Assembly (NCBI RefSeq): GCF_009930815.1
Contig: NZ_CP022222.1
Span: 868,001 to 932,000, forward strand
Source of the DNA: Bradyrhizobium sp. CCBAU 051011
Lineage (GTDB): Bacteria; Pseudomonadota; Alphaproteobacteria; Rhizobiales; Xanthobacteraceae
Length of the DNA stretch: 64,000 nt
Direction of reading: 5' to 3'
Every line of letters begins with the position of its first letter. The stretch's first letter is position 1. The position numbers were made by a program, and so were the translations under genes. Positions 33,609-41,504 of this stretch are shown here, one piece after another. The notes beneath the pieces were generated by a model. That model did not search any database and was not told the DNA's origin. It was given only the letters and a program-made list of their open reading frames with translations.

Positions 33609-35078
33609 ATGGCTCGCTTCGAAGGACATCAACCCGACGTTGATCTCGATCTCCCGATCGATGACGTCACCAGTCCGCCAGTCGCTCCGACTTCTCCGTC
33701 CCCGACGCTGCCCGAAGAAACGGCGCCGGCCAACCCAACCATGGCTCGACCTGTCGGTTCGAGTTTCTCGGACCTCAGCGCCACCTTCAATGGCATGGCT
33801 CGGCAGCCGATGGATGCCCCGCGGCAAAGCGCCATCGACGACGGCGGACAGGGAGTTAGCAACGTTGCACTCCACACCAACAATCTCACAACGGTGCAGA
33901 ACAATCTGCTGGCCGAGCTCAATACAGGGCAGTTTTCCGGCGCCGCGCTCGGCCATGTCCAGGCGGTCCTGTCCGACATCACCAGCGCCATTTCGGCGGC
34001 CAACGCCGCGGTGGGCGCCGCAGGCTCGCCCGGTAACGCCGCCGCAGCAGCACAGACGCTTCGCGCCAGCCAGCTCAGCATCATCAACGCCGTCAATACC
34101 GATCCTGTGCTGGCAAATCCGGCGCCGACCGAGCCTCCGGCGGCCGCCGCGCCCCACAATCTCGCGGAGATCGGCGAGATGTTCGACAACGTGGCCAGTC
34201 AGATCCTCGGCGGGGTCAATGATGCCAACCGAACCGAGATCACCGATGACATCAACGCGGTGATAGCCGACATGCAGGCGCTGATGGCCGCCAGCCCGGA
34301 ATTGTTCGAGGGGCTGACCGGCGTCCATGCCGACGCGATCGTACAGCAGCTGCAGCTCGAACTCGCTTATATCAATGACCCCACGATAAGCCCCGCTGCG
34401 GCACAGGCCAGCGCCGACAACATCCTCGACATCATCGATATCGTTCAGGGCGACGCCAACCTGGCCGATATGGCGACGCAGGGCGGCGTCAGCGGCTTCT
34501 CGCCGCTTGCGGATGCCACCCCGCCCGCTCCGAAATTTCTCGACAACGACGTGCAGACCGTGTTCGTCGCCGATTTCATTGCGCAGTCCAATTCGCTTGG
34601 AAAGCAGGCGATCGAGCTCGTGGGCAGCCAGGACGCCGAAGCCATCGCCGCGCTGATCGGCGATCTCAAGGCGTTCGAGAAGAGCGTCACCGAATTCGAC
34701 GCTGCCGCGGGCGGCACGCTCGGCGGCGAGATTGCCGCGATGATCAAGGGATTGCAGACCGGAAACGCCGCGCTGGTCACGGCGGCGGCGGATCAGATGC
34801 ATGGCAACGCTGCCGATCTCGGCGGCCACAATGTCCCCGTGACCGGAGGCACCTTCAACACGGACGGTGTCACGGTCGCCGAGGTGCTGGGGACATCGGT
34901 CGCGGAGACGCCGGCCATCACAGAGACGACGACGGCGCCGGCCGTACAAAAGGCTGCGGCTCCCGCTATCAGCGTCGAGCCGGTGACGTTGGCTACCGCC
35001 GACGTCGCCGCGCCGGTCGTCGACCACGACCATTCGCCAGCGCCCGACTTGGCGCATTTATATCACATGTGGGGATAG
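33609..35078 (+). CDS. Candidate type I secreted protein (non-RTX)
   Basis: This 489-aa acidic, Ala/Asp-rich protein has no cysteine, a single tryptophan (third residue from the end), and no N-terminal signal peptide, a composition typical of type I exported proteins. It carries no GGxGxDxxx calcium repeats. The middle (about 80-370) is predicted helical (for example NNLLAELNTGQFSGAALGHV and DNILDIIDIVQGDANLADMA) and the C-terminus is DHDHSPAPDLAHLYHMWG, hydrophobic and aromatic at the very end as in uncleaved type I signals. It is divergent from the ABC/adaptor pair. The function is unknown. Confidence 0.7.
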   Translation: MARFEGHQPDVDLDLPIDDVTSPPVAPTSPSPTLPEETAPANPTMARPVGSSFSDLSATFNGMARQPMDAPRQSAIDDGGQGVSNVALHTNNLTTVQNNLLAELNTGQFSGAALGHVQAVLSDITSAISAANAAVGAAGSPGNAAAAAQTLRASQLSIINAVNTDPVLANPAPTEPPAAAAPHNLAEIGEMFDNVASQILGGVNDANRTEITDDINAVIADMQALMAASPELFEGLTGVHADAIVQQLQLELAYINDPTISPAAAQASADNILDIIDIVQGDANLADMATQGGVSGFSPLADATPPAPKFLDNDVQTVFVADFIAQSNSLGKQAIELVGSQDAEAIAALIGDLKAFEKSVTEFDAAAGGTLGGEIAAMIKGLQTGNAALVTAAADQMHGNAADLGGHNVPVTGGTFNTDGVTVAEVLGTSVAETPAITETTTAPAVQKAAAPAISVEPVTLATADVAAPVVDHDHSPAPDLAHLYHMWG

Positions 35079-35088
35079 CGGCGCGGCG

Positions 35089-35131
35089 CGGCCTCCAGCG
35101 CTCCCGATCGTTCCGGGGACGCTGGAGGCCG
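35089..35131 (+). terminator. Strong hairpin after cargo gene
   Basis: A perfect 12-bp inverted repeat (cggcctccagcg 35089-35100; cgctggaggccg 35120-35131) with a 19-base loop begins ten bases after the cargo stop. There is no T-run, so it may protect the 3' end or act with Rho. The rest of the gap to 35326 shows nothing clear. Confidence 0.5.
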
Positions 35132-35325
35132 ATACATCAGGAGAACGCGTTCGCCTATCCGGCTCACGCGGCGGGCGCATAAGGGCATTGTTCGTCGGCC
35201 TGCATGTCAAAGGACGATCCAAACGAGGGTCTCGCCAACAAGAGACCACCATCAATAGGGCAGCGACATCAGCGGTTGAATCGACGCGGGTTGCTGCTTC
35301 GGAAGTGAAGTAGCGGGGCGTATGC

Positions 35326-37185
35326 GTGAGGCAGCGTAAGACGGACTATGGGACCATTATTCTACACTGGACGTTCGTGGCAGCCTTCGCCGTTGCGCTC
35401 GTTACCGGTCTGCGTATTGCTACCGAAACGCCCGACCGGACCTGGCTCAACTGGTTCGACGCCGTACTGCCGCGCGACAGCGTATGGATCGCCCACATGC
35501 AGGCAGCCGTCGTCCTGGTCGCCGTGGCGATCGGCTACATCGTCTACATGGTCCGCTCCGGCCTCGGACGCCGTGTCCAGCTCGACAAGGTCCGGCTTCG
35601 CGGCTTGTTCGGCCGCGGACAGGCCAGGTTGAGCGCCGTGATCGCCCTGATGTACTGGATTTTCTTCGTCACGATGTCCGGACTGCTGATCAGCGGCGGC
35701 GCGCTCTATTTCGGTTTCTACTCCGGCTATGACGTGGCGATGCTGCACTGGGTGGGGACCTGGGTGATCCTCGCCTTTGTCGTCCTGCATGTCTTGACCC
35801 AACTCAAGAGCGGCGGCGCTGCGCAACTGCTCCGCATTTTTCGTCCCGCTCCCCTGCCCGCGCCGCCGCCGCGGCTCGATGCCGTCGAGCTCTTGGGGAT
35901 GCTGGCCGAACAGTCGGCGCGCCTGCCGGATTCCGAAAAGGCTGATTCGCCCGAGGTCTCATCTCATCCGCTGCAGCCGCGCGCCGAGGCGCGCCGCGAT
36001 CAAAGCGAGCCGGCGCCGCAAGCAGCACGACCGCGAAACCCAACGCTGCAGGCCAATGCCTTCGTCGTCGCGGTCGCCGCTGCGATCACCGGCGCTTCGC
36101 TGCTCGTGGCGACCGATCGGCTGGCGGTGGATAGCGTGCACATCCGCCGCATCAATCCCGCCGACGCGCCGAGCCTCGACGGCGACACCTCCGATCGCGC
36201 CTGGCGCGGCGTCAAGCCGTTCTCGCTACTTACCGGAGAAGGCGGAAATTTCGACGGCAAGGGCGAGGCCAGGATCGAGATCCGCGCCGTGCACGACGGC
36301 ACCTATGCGTATTTCCTTTTCACCTGGCAGGATTCGACGCGTTCGCTAAAACACCTGCCGCTCGTCAAGGAAGCCGACGGATGGCACCTGCTTCATTCCG
36401 GCTTTCAACTCGGCGACGAGCATCAATACAACGAGGACAAGTTTTCGGTGCTGCTGACCACCTCGGATGTCACGCTGGCCGGCGGCCGGACCTTTCATCC
36501 AGGGCCGCAGCCGGTCGCCGGCGCGCCGGCCACCATGAGCGGCCGCGGACTGCATTACACGGATGTCGGCTATGCCGATGTCTGGCAGTGGAAAGCGACG
36601 AGCGGCGCGGGCGGATGGATGGACGATGCCCATTTCGGGCCTCCGCTGAATCCGACGCCGATGCAGGCGGCGAATGTCGTTCCGTACAAAGGCGGCTTCG
36701 CGCCGGATCCGGGAGCGGCAAACTACCGCGACAATTTCACCGTCGAGGCCGACACGTCAGGCGGTCCGCGTCGCAGCCGCCTGATCGCCCCGCTGCGCCT
36801 GCCCAAAGCCGTTGCCGACACGACCGCCGCGATGGGAGACATCGACCTCGATCCCAATCATGGCGAAAGCGACGGCGCACGCTGGTTCATGACCGAGCAG
36901 GATTCGGTGCCCTATTCGACCGCCATCGACGCCCGCATCCCGATCGGGACGGTGATCCCGGGCGTCATTCTGAACGGCGAATTTTCAGGCGACCGCGCCG
37001 ACATCAGAGCCACAGCCCGCTGGGCTTCGGGCCATTGGGCTCTTGAGGTCAAGCGCCGGCTCGACACCACAAGCCAATTCGACGTGCCGATCAAAACCGG
37101 CGTCTTCATGCGGGTCGCCGCATTCGACCATAGCCAGATCAGACATACGCGGCACGTCCGTCCAATTCGTATCGAGGTGGAATAA
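35326..37185 (+). CDS. Cytochrome b561 fused to ethylbenzene-dehydrogenase-type haem domain
   Basis: This 619-aa protein has two parts. Residues 1-170 hold four helices of a Ni-hydrogenase-type cytochrome b with candidate haem His in IILHWTFV, IAHMQAAV, MLHWVGTW and VLHVLTQL. A charged linker (about 175-235) and a fifth helix (VVAVAAAITGASLLV) lead to a periplasmic EB_dh-type domain (about 260-619; DGTYAYFLFTWQDSTRS, YNEDKFSVLL, DVWQWKAT, GARWFMTEQ). Such domains carry one b haem. The start is GTG (35326). The next gene begins at the base after its stop, so the pair works together, presumably carrying electrons across the inner membrane. Confidence 0.85.
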   Translation: MRQRKTDYGTIILHWTFVAAFAVALVTGLRIATETPDRTWLNWFDAVLPRDSVWIAHMQAAVVLVAVAIGYIVYMVRSGLGRRVQLDKVRLRGLFGRGQARLSAVIALMYWIFFVTMSGLLISGGALYFGFYSGYDVAMLHWVGTWVILAFVVLHVLTQLKSGGAAQLLRIFRPAPLPAPPPRLDAVELLGMLAEQSARLPDSEKADSPEVSSHPLQPRAEARRDQSEPAPQAARPRNPTLQANAFVVAVAAAITGASLLVATDRLAVDSVHIRRINPADAPSLDGDTSDRAWRGVKPFSLLTGEGGNFDGKGEARIEIRAVHDGTYAYFLFTWQDSTRSLKHLPLVKEADGWHLLHSGFQLGDEHQYNEDKFSVLLTTSDVTLAGGRTFHPGPQPVAGAPATMSGRGLHYTDVGYADVWQWKATSGAGGWMDDAHFGPPLNPTPMQAANVVPYKGGFAPDPGAANYRDNFTVEADTSGGPRRSRLIAPLRLPKAVADTTAAMGDIDLDPNHGESDGARWFMTEQDSVPYSTAIDARIPIGTVIPGVILNGEFSGDRADIRATARWASGHWALEVKRRLDTTSQFDVPIKTGVFMRVAAFDHSQIRHTRHVRPIRIEVE

Positions 37186-38274
37186 ATGTCAAAGATTTGC
37201 AAGGTCACGATCAACAACGAGCCGTTTCTGGCAAATCGCGGCGAGCTTCTGCTTGATTGGGCGTTGATGAACGGCGTCGATCTTCCGCACGATTGCCGCT
37301 CCGGAATCTGCGGCGCCTGCCGCGTGCGGAAGGTCGACGGCCAGGTGTTCGGCGGCCATAGCCCGGGCGACGACATGATTCATGCCTGCCAGGCCCGGAT
37401 CGTTTCCGATCTCGAGATTGCGATCGAGGCCGCGCCCGAACCGGTGGCGCTGTCGGCGGAAGTGGCGCAGACCGTTCAGCTCGCCCCCGACGTGGTGGGC
37501 GTCGACATCGAGCTGCCGAAGCCGCTCGACTATCTTCCCGGTCAGTATTGCAAGCTGCAGTTTCAGGGATTCCCGGTAAGGTCCTATAGCCCGACCTTTC
37601 CGTTGGAAGGCGCTCCCCACAATCACCTGCTGCACTTTCACATCCGGAAGGTCACGGACGGGCTGGTGTCTTCGGCACTCGGGCACGACATACGCCCCGG
37701 GCACCGCGTCAAGCTGACCGGACCGTACGGCCGCGCCTTCTTCAGGAAAGACCACACTGGGCGCATCGTTCTCGTCGCCAGCGGCACCGGCTTTGCTCCG
37801 ATGTGGTCGGTCGCGGTCGCCGCGATCATGGAGCAGCCGCAGCGTGAAATGGTCTTCATTGTACAGGCCCGCAGCATCCGCTCGCTCTACATGCACGCGG
37901 CGCTGTGCCGGCTGGCGCTGTTTCCCAATGTCACGCTGATTCCGATGGTGTCGGAGCCGCAGAAAATCTCGCACGCCATTCAAAGCGGCCGGCCGACCGA
38001 TCATTTGCCGAAGCTCACGCCTGATGACGTGGTCTATACCGCGGGCGCGCCGGCGATGACCGATGCCGTGGCGCGGATCGCAAAGGCCGCGGGCGCCCGA
38101 TGCTACACCGACCCGTTCGTGCAGGAGGCGCGGACTGTGGAACAGGCAGGCCTGATGTCGCGCCTCACCGGCTGGCTCAGCGAGCCCAAGAGCGGATCTG
38201 CCCCGCTGCAACCGGCGCAGCGGGCAGCGCCGATGCCGCGAGGCGTGGCCGCGGTCGGAGCCGGCAACCGCTAG
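37186..38274 (+). CDS. 2Fe-2S ferredoxin fused to FAD/NAD(P)H reductase
   Basis: This 362-aa protein has an N-terminal plant-type ferredoxin domain with CRSGICGACRVRK and HACQ (four Cys, about residues 38-70), then an FNR-type reductase: FAD motif VRSYSPTF, hydride/NAD part ASGTGFAPMWSV and CYTDPFV at the end. The domain order (ferredoxin first) is as in benzoate-1,2-dioxygenase reductase BenC. It is the cytoplasmic electron source in a two-gene unit with the b561 fusion, the start abutting that gene's stop. Its electron acceptor is inferred to be the membrane cytochrome. Confidence 0.88.
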   Translation: MSKICKVTINNEPFLANRGELLLDWALMNGVDLPHDCRSGICGACRVRKVDGQVFGGHSPGDDMIHACQARIVSDLEIAIEAAPEPVALSAEVAQTVQLAPDVVGVDIELPKPLDYLPGQYCKLQFQGFPVRSYSPTFPLEGAPHNHLLHFHIRKVTDGLVSSALGHDIRPGHRVKLTGPYGRAFFRKDHTGRIVLVASGTGFAPMWSVAVAAIMEQPQREMVFIVQARSIRSLYMHAALCRLALFPNVTLIPMVSEPQKISHAIQSGRPTDHLPKLTPDDVVYTAGAPAMTDAVARIAKAAGARCYTDPFVQEARTVEQAGLMSRLTGWLSEPKSGSAPLQPAQRAAPMPRGVAAVGAGNR

Positions 38275-38289
38275 CCAGCCGCGCCAAAA

Positions 38290-39324
38290 TCACGCCGCGG
38301 GAGACAGCAACCGCTCGCATCCCGTTCCCGCGATGATCGACGACACCGCCTGCCGCGCGGCGCCGTCGAGCTTGGCGTATTCCTCGCCGATCCACTTGAT
38401 ACATTTGGCCTGATACGGGAACGGCTCCTGTACCCATGGCAGGCCGTCCACTTCGGTCTCGACCGTTTTCGCGCCCTGCATCACCGCCTTGGCATTTGCC
38501 AGCATCACCGGGACATAGACCCGGCCCATTTCGACAAACAGGTCCTTCAGCGTCGCTGGAATGGCGTCGCGCGATATCCAGTCGGCCTCAGTGGGTTCGA
38601 CGCCGGAGAGATCTTCCAGCACTTCGGTCCAGGCAAACAGGCGCGGCGCTTCGTTGAGCGTGATCGCGGTCGGCGTCGGATCGAAACGCGCCAGTTGGGT
38701 CAACTGGCCATAGGCCGCGAAGTCCGACGTGCCCGGCCGCGCGCCCATGAGGAACGGCTGATATTCCAAATGGCGTTTCATGGCGCCGAGATAGCGGCGA
38801 AAGCTCGCCTCGATGACGGGCGCGGTGATGTCGTTCGAGCCGACCACGTAGAGACGCGAGATCTGCCGGTCCTTGATGAAGGCCTTCATCGGCGCAAGCA
38901 CAGCTTCGGTCATCGGCTTCACTGACCAGCGCGGCAATATTTCCCCGGCCTGATCCGCATCTTGAGGAAAATGCCAGCGATAGTGAAACATCGCCTTGGT
39001 GAGCCATTCGTCGGCAAAATCCTCGAGCAGATAGTCGAGGAAGGCGATCGCCGGGTCTGACGGGACGAGCTTGCGATCCGGATAGTCGCGCTCGAAGCGG
39101 CGCAGCAGCGGCGTCGAATCGACGACGGCTTCGACCGAACCATCGGCCTTGGTGAAATAGAACGTCGGAAGCAGTTGCGGTTTTGGCTTGGGCAGATCGG
39201 TCGGCGTGCGGTGCGAACCGACCAGAAGACGATAGGGAATACGGCGATAGCGCAGCGCCGCCAACATCTTGCGCGTATAGGGCGAACCGGGCGCTCCCAG
39301 CAGAAGCAAAGGCTGCGATGACAT
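38290..39324 (-). CDS. Glutathione S-transferase family protein
   Basis: This 344-aa protein opens with a thioredoxin-like GST N-domain (LLLLGAPGSPYTRKMLAALRY; the SPYTRK stretch holds the usual active Ser/Tyr/Thr region) and LLPTFYFTKADGSVEAVVDSTPLL. The longer C-terminal part is helical (FLDYLLEDFADEWLTKAMFHYRW, GTSDFAAYGQLTQL, the last being the N-capping-box-like region). It is longer than typical 200-220-aa enzymes, having an extra tail of about 100 residues. The ATG at 39324 follows GGGGGGAAG. The substrate is unknown. Confidence 0.85.
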   Translation of the reverse strand: MSSQPLLLLGAPGSPYTRKMLAALRYRRIPYRLLVGSHRTPTDLPKPKPQLLPTFYFTKADGSVEAVVDSTPLLRRFERDYPDRKLVPSDPAIAFLDYLLEDFADEWLTKAMFHYRWHFPQDADQAGEILPRWSVKPMTEAVLAPMKAFIKDRQISRLYVVGSNDITAPVIEASFRRYLGAMKRHLEYQPFLMGARPGTSDFAAYGQLTQLARFDPTPTAITLNEAPRLFAWTEVLEDLSGVEPTEADWISRDAIPATLKDLFVEMGRVYVPVMLANAKAVMQGAKTVETEVDGLPWVQEPFPYQAKCIKWIGEEYAKLDGAARQAVSSIIAGTGCERLLSPAA

Positions 39325-39413
39325 CGTGCTTCCCCCCGTTTCTTGTTTGGCATCGATACTGCCAACAACAGGACCGGAGGAGAAGCCATAAGGATGGGAT
39401 TGACCGGCCGTTT

Positions 39414-40220
39414 TCAGCCGGAGATCGCTGCGACATACCGCTGGACGGACATTTCGAACACAGCCTTGGCGTTGCCTTCGATGTTGCGGCCCCACCACGC
39501 ACCATAGATGCGATCGAACGCCAGCGGCTCGACCGCTCGCGCGATCCGGCGTACCGCTGTGGCGTTGAGCGGAATGTAGTTCGGATAGCTGTACATGAAG
39601 CTGAGAGAGCGGCGGTCCATCGCCACCATCGCGACATCGCCGGTTAGCAGCGCGCCCTTCCCTTGCGCGCCCGCGCGCCAGTGCAGGATCGTGCCGCCTG
39701 CAAAATGTCCACCGGTCCGCACCAGCAGGATGTCGTCCGAAATCCGATGGCTGTCGCCGGTCCATGGCACGATGGCGGAATGCGGCCGCGTGACGAAGGC
39801 GCGATCGTCGCCATGCAGATAAATCGGCACGCCGCCGAACGCCTCGCTCCAGTCGGCGACCGCGCCATAGTAATGCGGATGCGAAACGGCAATCGCCTTC
39901 AGGCCACCGAGCGAACGGACGTATTCGATGGCTTCCCCTGTAGCCAGCGGCACGCAATCCCACATCAGGCAGCCATCGGCCTCACGCACCAGCAGCGCGC
40001 GCTGCCCGATCGCGAAACCCGGCTGCATGCTGATGCCGGGAATGCCGAGATCGTCACGCCAGACGAGCTTGTAACGTTTCGCCAATTTCTCGCGGGTGAT
40101 CCACGTCTGGCCCTTCCAGTTTACATACTGCCGATCGTCCTCACAGACTGGGCACGCGGCCGGCGGCTCAGCGGTTTCGGGAAACTGGGCGCCACATTGT
40201 TCGCAGGTCCATAGCGGCAT
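39414..40220 (-). CDS. MBL-fold protein with zinc-ribbon and altered metal motif
   Basis: This 268-aa protein begins with a rubredoxin-like ribbon (WTCEQCGAQFPE and ACPVCEDD: four cysteines, residues 6-26). The rest follows the metallo-beta-lactamase fold, with SHPHYYGAVADW, TGGHFAGGTILHW and LLTGDVAM. The usual HxHxDH reads HPHYYG, so the Asp and third His are missing, while the later His and Asp are kept. Activity therefore may differ from hydrolases of this fold. I chose ATG 40220, with GGAG eight bases upstream, over GTG 40229. It is 89 bases upstream of the GST gene. Confidence 0.8.
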   Translation of the reverse strand: MPLWTCEQCGAQFPETAEPPAACPVCEDDRQYVNWKGQTWITREKLAKRYKLVWRDDLGIPGISMQPGFAIGQRALLVREADGCLMWDCVPLATGEAIEYVRSLGGLKAIAVSHPHYYGAVADWSEAFGGVPIYLHGDDRAFVTRPHSAIVPWTGDSHRISDDILLVRTGGHFAGGTILHWRAGAQGKGALLTGDVAMVAMDRRSLSFMYSYPNYIPLNATAVRRIARAVEPLAFDRIYGAWWGRNIEGNAKAVFEMSVQRYVAAISG

Positions 40221-40486
40221 CGGCGTCACTCCTGTCCGGAGGAGTGGTAGCGCAGAATGGGAGGGCCGGCCAACGACCAGCCATGGATGGCTGCTAATAC
40301 TGATCGCCGCCCCATCGCTGCCAGGCCCGAACCGCCGGGCGGATCTTAACGTTGTGGGAAGTTTGGGTATTGCGGCTTGGATAGACGGCGGATAGGCTTC
40401 CCTTGACGCCGACCGGATTGTGATCGTCCCGGTTGTCCTAGCCTGGGAGCAATCGGTTGCGACCGTTTTGAGCGGGATACCACCTC

Positions 40487-41410
40487 ATGAGGCGCAAGAT
40501 CGCCGCAATTCTGGTAGCCCACATCGCCGACTACGGCAGGTTGGTCGCCGATGACGAAGAAGAGACGCTGCGGCGAATGGCGTCCTATCGATCCACCACC
40601 GACGATCTCATTGCGATAGCTGGCGGCCGCATCTTCAATGCCGCGGGCGATGCATTTCTTGCCGAATTCCCCAGTGCCGTCGAAGCGGTACGCTGCGCCA
40701 TCGATATCCAGGAAAGCTTGCGCACGCGGAACCTCGCTTATCCGGACAGCCGGCAGATGAGCTACCGCGTCGGCATTGGCATCGGAGACGTGGTTGAGCG
40801 CGAGGGCGATCTGCTCGGCGATGGCGTCAATATCGCCGCACGCCTGGAAGGACTGGCCGAAGCTGGCGGCATCTGTATTTCACGCGCGGTGTACGAACAG
40901 GTGACCAACAAGCTGTCCGCGCGATTTGTCGACATCGGCGCACGGAAAGTGAAGAATATTCCGGAGCCGGTTCACGCCTACCTTGTGGTGACGTGGGACG
41001 ATGGCCATACTTTTGGGAAGCCGCAGGTGACCGCCACGCCGGCAAGCGCAAGATCGGCCAAGAAATGGCTTTCGGTCGCACTCATCGGCGCCATCGCGCT
41101 ATGCACTGCGGCTCTTGCCGTCTTTCATGCAACCCAGAGGCCCGACGGCAAGGCTTCATCGAATTCAACTGCTGCCGTAACACCGCCGCCGGCGCCGACG
41201 ACCCCACCACCGGCGGCGACTCCGCCTCCGGCATCGTCAACGCCCATCCCAACCATCCGTCGCGCCAGTTCAGCTACAAACGAGTCGGATGCCACGAAGC
41301 GTTCCCTTCAATCCTGCCAGAGTCTTGCGGCTCAACGCGGTTGGGGAAACAATGAAACGCCCGGAAAGACAGCCTTTATCACCGCATGCATGAAGGGCGA
41401 TCTTAATTGA
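40487..41410 (+). CDS. Class III adenylate/guanylate cyclase-like protein, degenerate metal site
   Basis: This 307-aa protein has a cyclase homology domain (residues 1-165; KIAAILVAHIADYGRL, FNAAGDAFLAEF, GDGVNIAARLEGLAEAGGICIS). The usual first metal Asp (AAD) is His here (VAH), but the second (GDAF) and the transition-state Asn and Arg (VNIAAR) remain. After it come one helix (LSVALIGAIALCTAALAVF, about 192-210), a Pro/Thr-rich stretch, and a C-terminal Cys-containing tail (SCQSLAAQRGWG) likely outside the membrane. Cyclase activity is doubtful; a regulatory role is possible. Confidence 0.75.
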   Translation: MRRKIAAILVAHIADYGRLVADDEEETLRRMASYRSTTDDLIAIAGGRIFNAAGDAFLAEFPSAVEAVRCAIDIQESLRTRNLAYPDSRQMSYRVGIGIGDVVEREGDLLGDGVNIAARLEGLAEAGGICISRAVYEQVTNKLSARFVDIGARKVKNIPEPVHAYLVVTWDDGHTFGKPQVTATPASARSAKKWLSVALIGAIALCTAALAVFHATQRPDGKASSNSTAAVTPPPAPTTPPPAATPPPASSTPIPTIRRASSATNESDATKRSLQSCQSLAAQRGWGNNETPGKTAFITACMKGDLN

Positions 41411-41504
41411 GATCGAAGCCTGCATTCGCGTTCCGTCCAATGGCTGTGCCCGATCTCGCTAGGTAGCCGGGCGCTTTCTGACGGAGCGGGCGTTCATCTC
41501 TGAT

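Noticed and set aside
33609..35078. RTX calcium-binding repeats in the candidate cargo
   Set aside because: No GGxGxDxxx nonapeptides were found; the protein is Ala-rich and helical instead.
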